Positions 63,991-64,000 of a stretch of DNA of 64,000 bases are shown in pieces. The position numbers and the translations under genes are program-made. Origin of the DNA: Ramlibacter sp. (lineage in GTDB: Bacteria; Pseudomonadota; Gammaproteobacteria; Burkholderiales; Burkholderiaceae_C); assembly GCF_028291745.1 (NCBI RefSeq), contig NZ_JAQGNQ010000083.1, positions 40,532 to 104,531 on the forward strand. The letters are read 5' to 3'. The notes below the pieces were generated by a model. That model did not search any database. It saw only the letters and a list, made by a program, of their open reading frames with translations, and was not told the origin of the DNA. The stretch's first letter is position 1. Every line of letters begins with the position of its first letter.

Positions 63991-64000
63991 TTATGCTGCT

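Overview
The window is a high-GC chromosomal segment that looks betaproteobacterial, most likely Burkholderiales and probably Comamonadaceae (Ramlibacter/Variovorax-like). The grounds are orphan TctC-type ('Bug') solute-binding proteins, a GcvA-like LysR regulator, cyanide-insensitive-type cytochrome bd operons, FdsA-type formate dehydrogenase and dense GTG/ATGA-coupled operons. The genus is inferred from protein flavour, not from a marker gene. I see no rRNA, tRNA, CRISPR array, insertion sequence or prophage.

Layout. 1-2746: the 3' part of a molybdopterin hydroxylase gene and an AI-2E-family permease. 2747-3087: a gap with the last residues of a dead histidine kinase. 3088-5480: a first cydAB pair. 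6121-9656: two overlapping hybrid histidine kinases. 10188-18565: a small tail-anchored protein and a giant cyclic beta-1,2-glucan synthase (GT84+GH94) that has no conventional start codon. 18804-23968 (minus): an uronate operon (uronate dehydrogenase, orphan TctC protein, two paralogous alpha-glucuronidase-like proteins), divergent from a LysR gene at 24109 with a clear palindrome and promoter between them. 25308-26580: a glutathione S-transferase and a rhomboid protease.

26706-38183 (minus) is a long oxidation cluster: a Tat-exported molybdenum hydroxylase, a cytochrome-PQQ alcohol dehydrogenase, a periplasmic protein of unknown function, a triheme cytochrome c, a small secreted protein, and a two-gene NAD-dependent formate dehydrogenase in which FdsG and FdsB are fused. 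Together they could oxidise an alcohol to aldehyde to acid in the periplasm and formate to CO2 in the cytoplasm. 38514-38985 is the scar of a collapsed pqi locus. 39208-43224 holds a second cydAB pair, an AEC carrier and an orphan Rieske protein.

43224-48765 carries small stress- and envelope-type genes: an alpha/beta hydrolase, a receiver-only regulator, a SYLF lipoprotein, a TPR membrane protein, a Gly/His-rich secreted protein and a CzcE-like protein. 48911-52448 (minus) is a kinase - receiver - receiver/kinase signalling operon.

53587-61192 is the most interesting block. A divergent GntR/FadR-type regulator faces an eight-step catabolic set: DHDPS-family aldolase/dehydratase, DhaK, DhaL, a second paralogous GntR regulator, an orphan TctC protein, an SDR dehydrogenase, an HpcH/HpaI aldolase, an SMP-30 lactonase and an Asp/Glu-racemase-like protein. 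It reads as an uncharacterised sugar-acid or lactone pathway that ends in pyruvate plus a phosphorylated short ketose. 61269-64000 holds a second AI-2E permease with a large soluble tail, a cupin and the C-terminal remnant of an unidentified gene.
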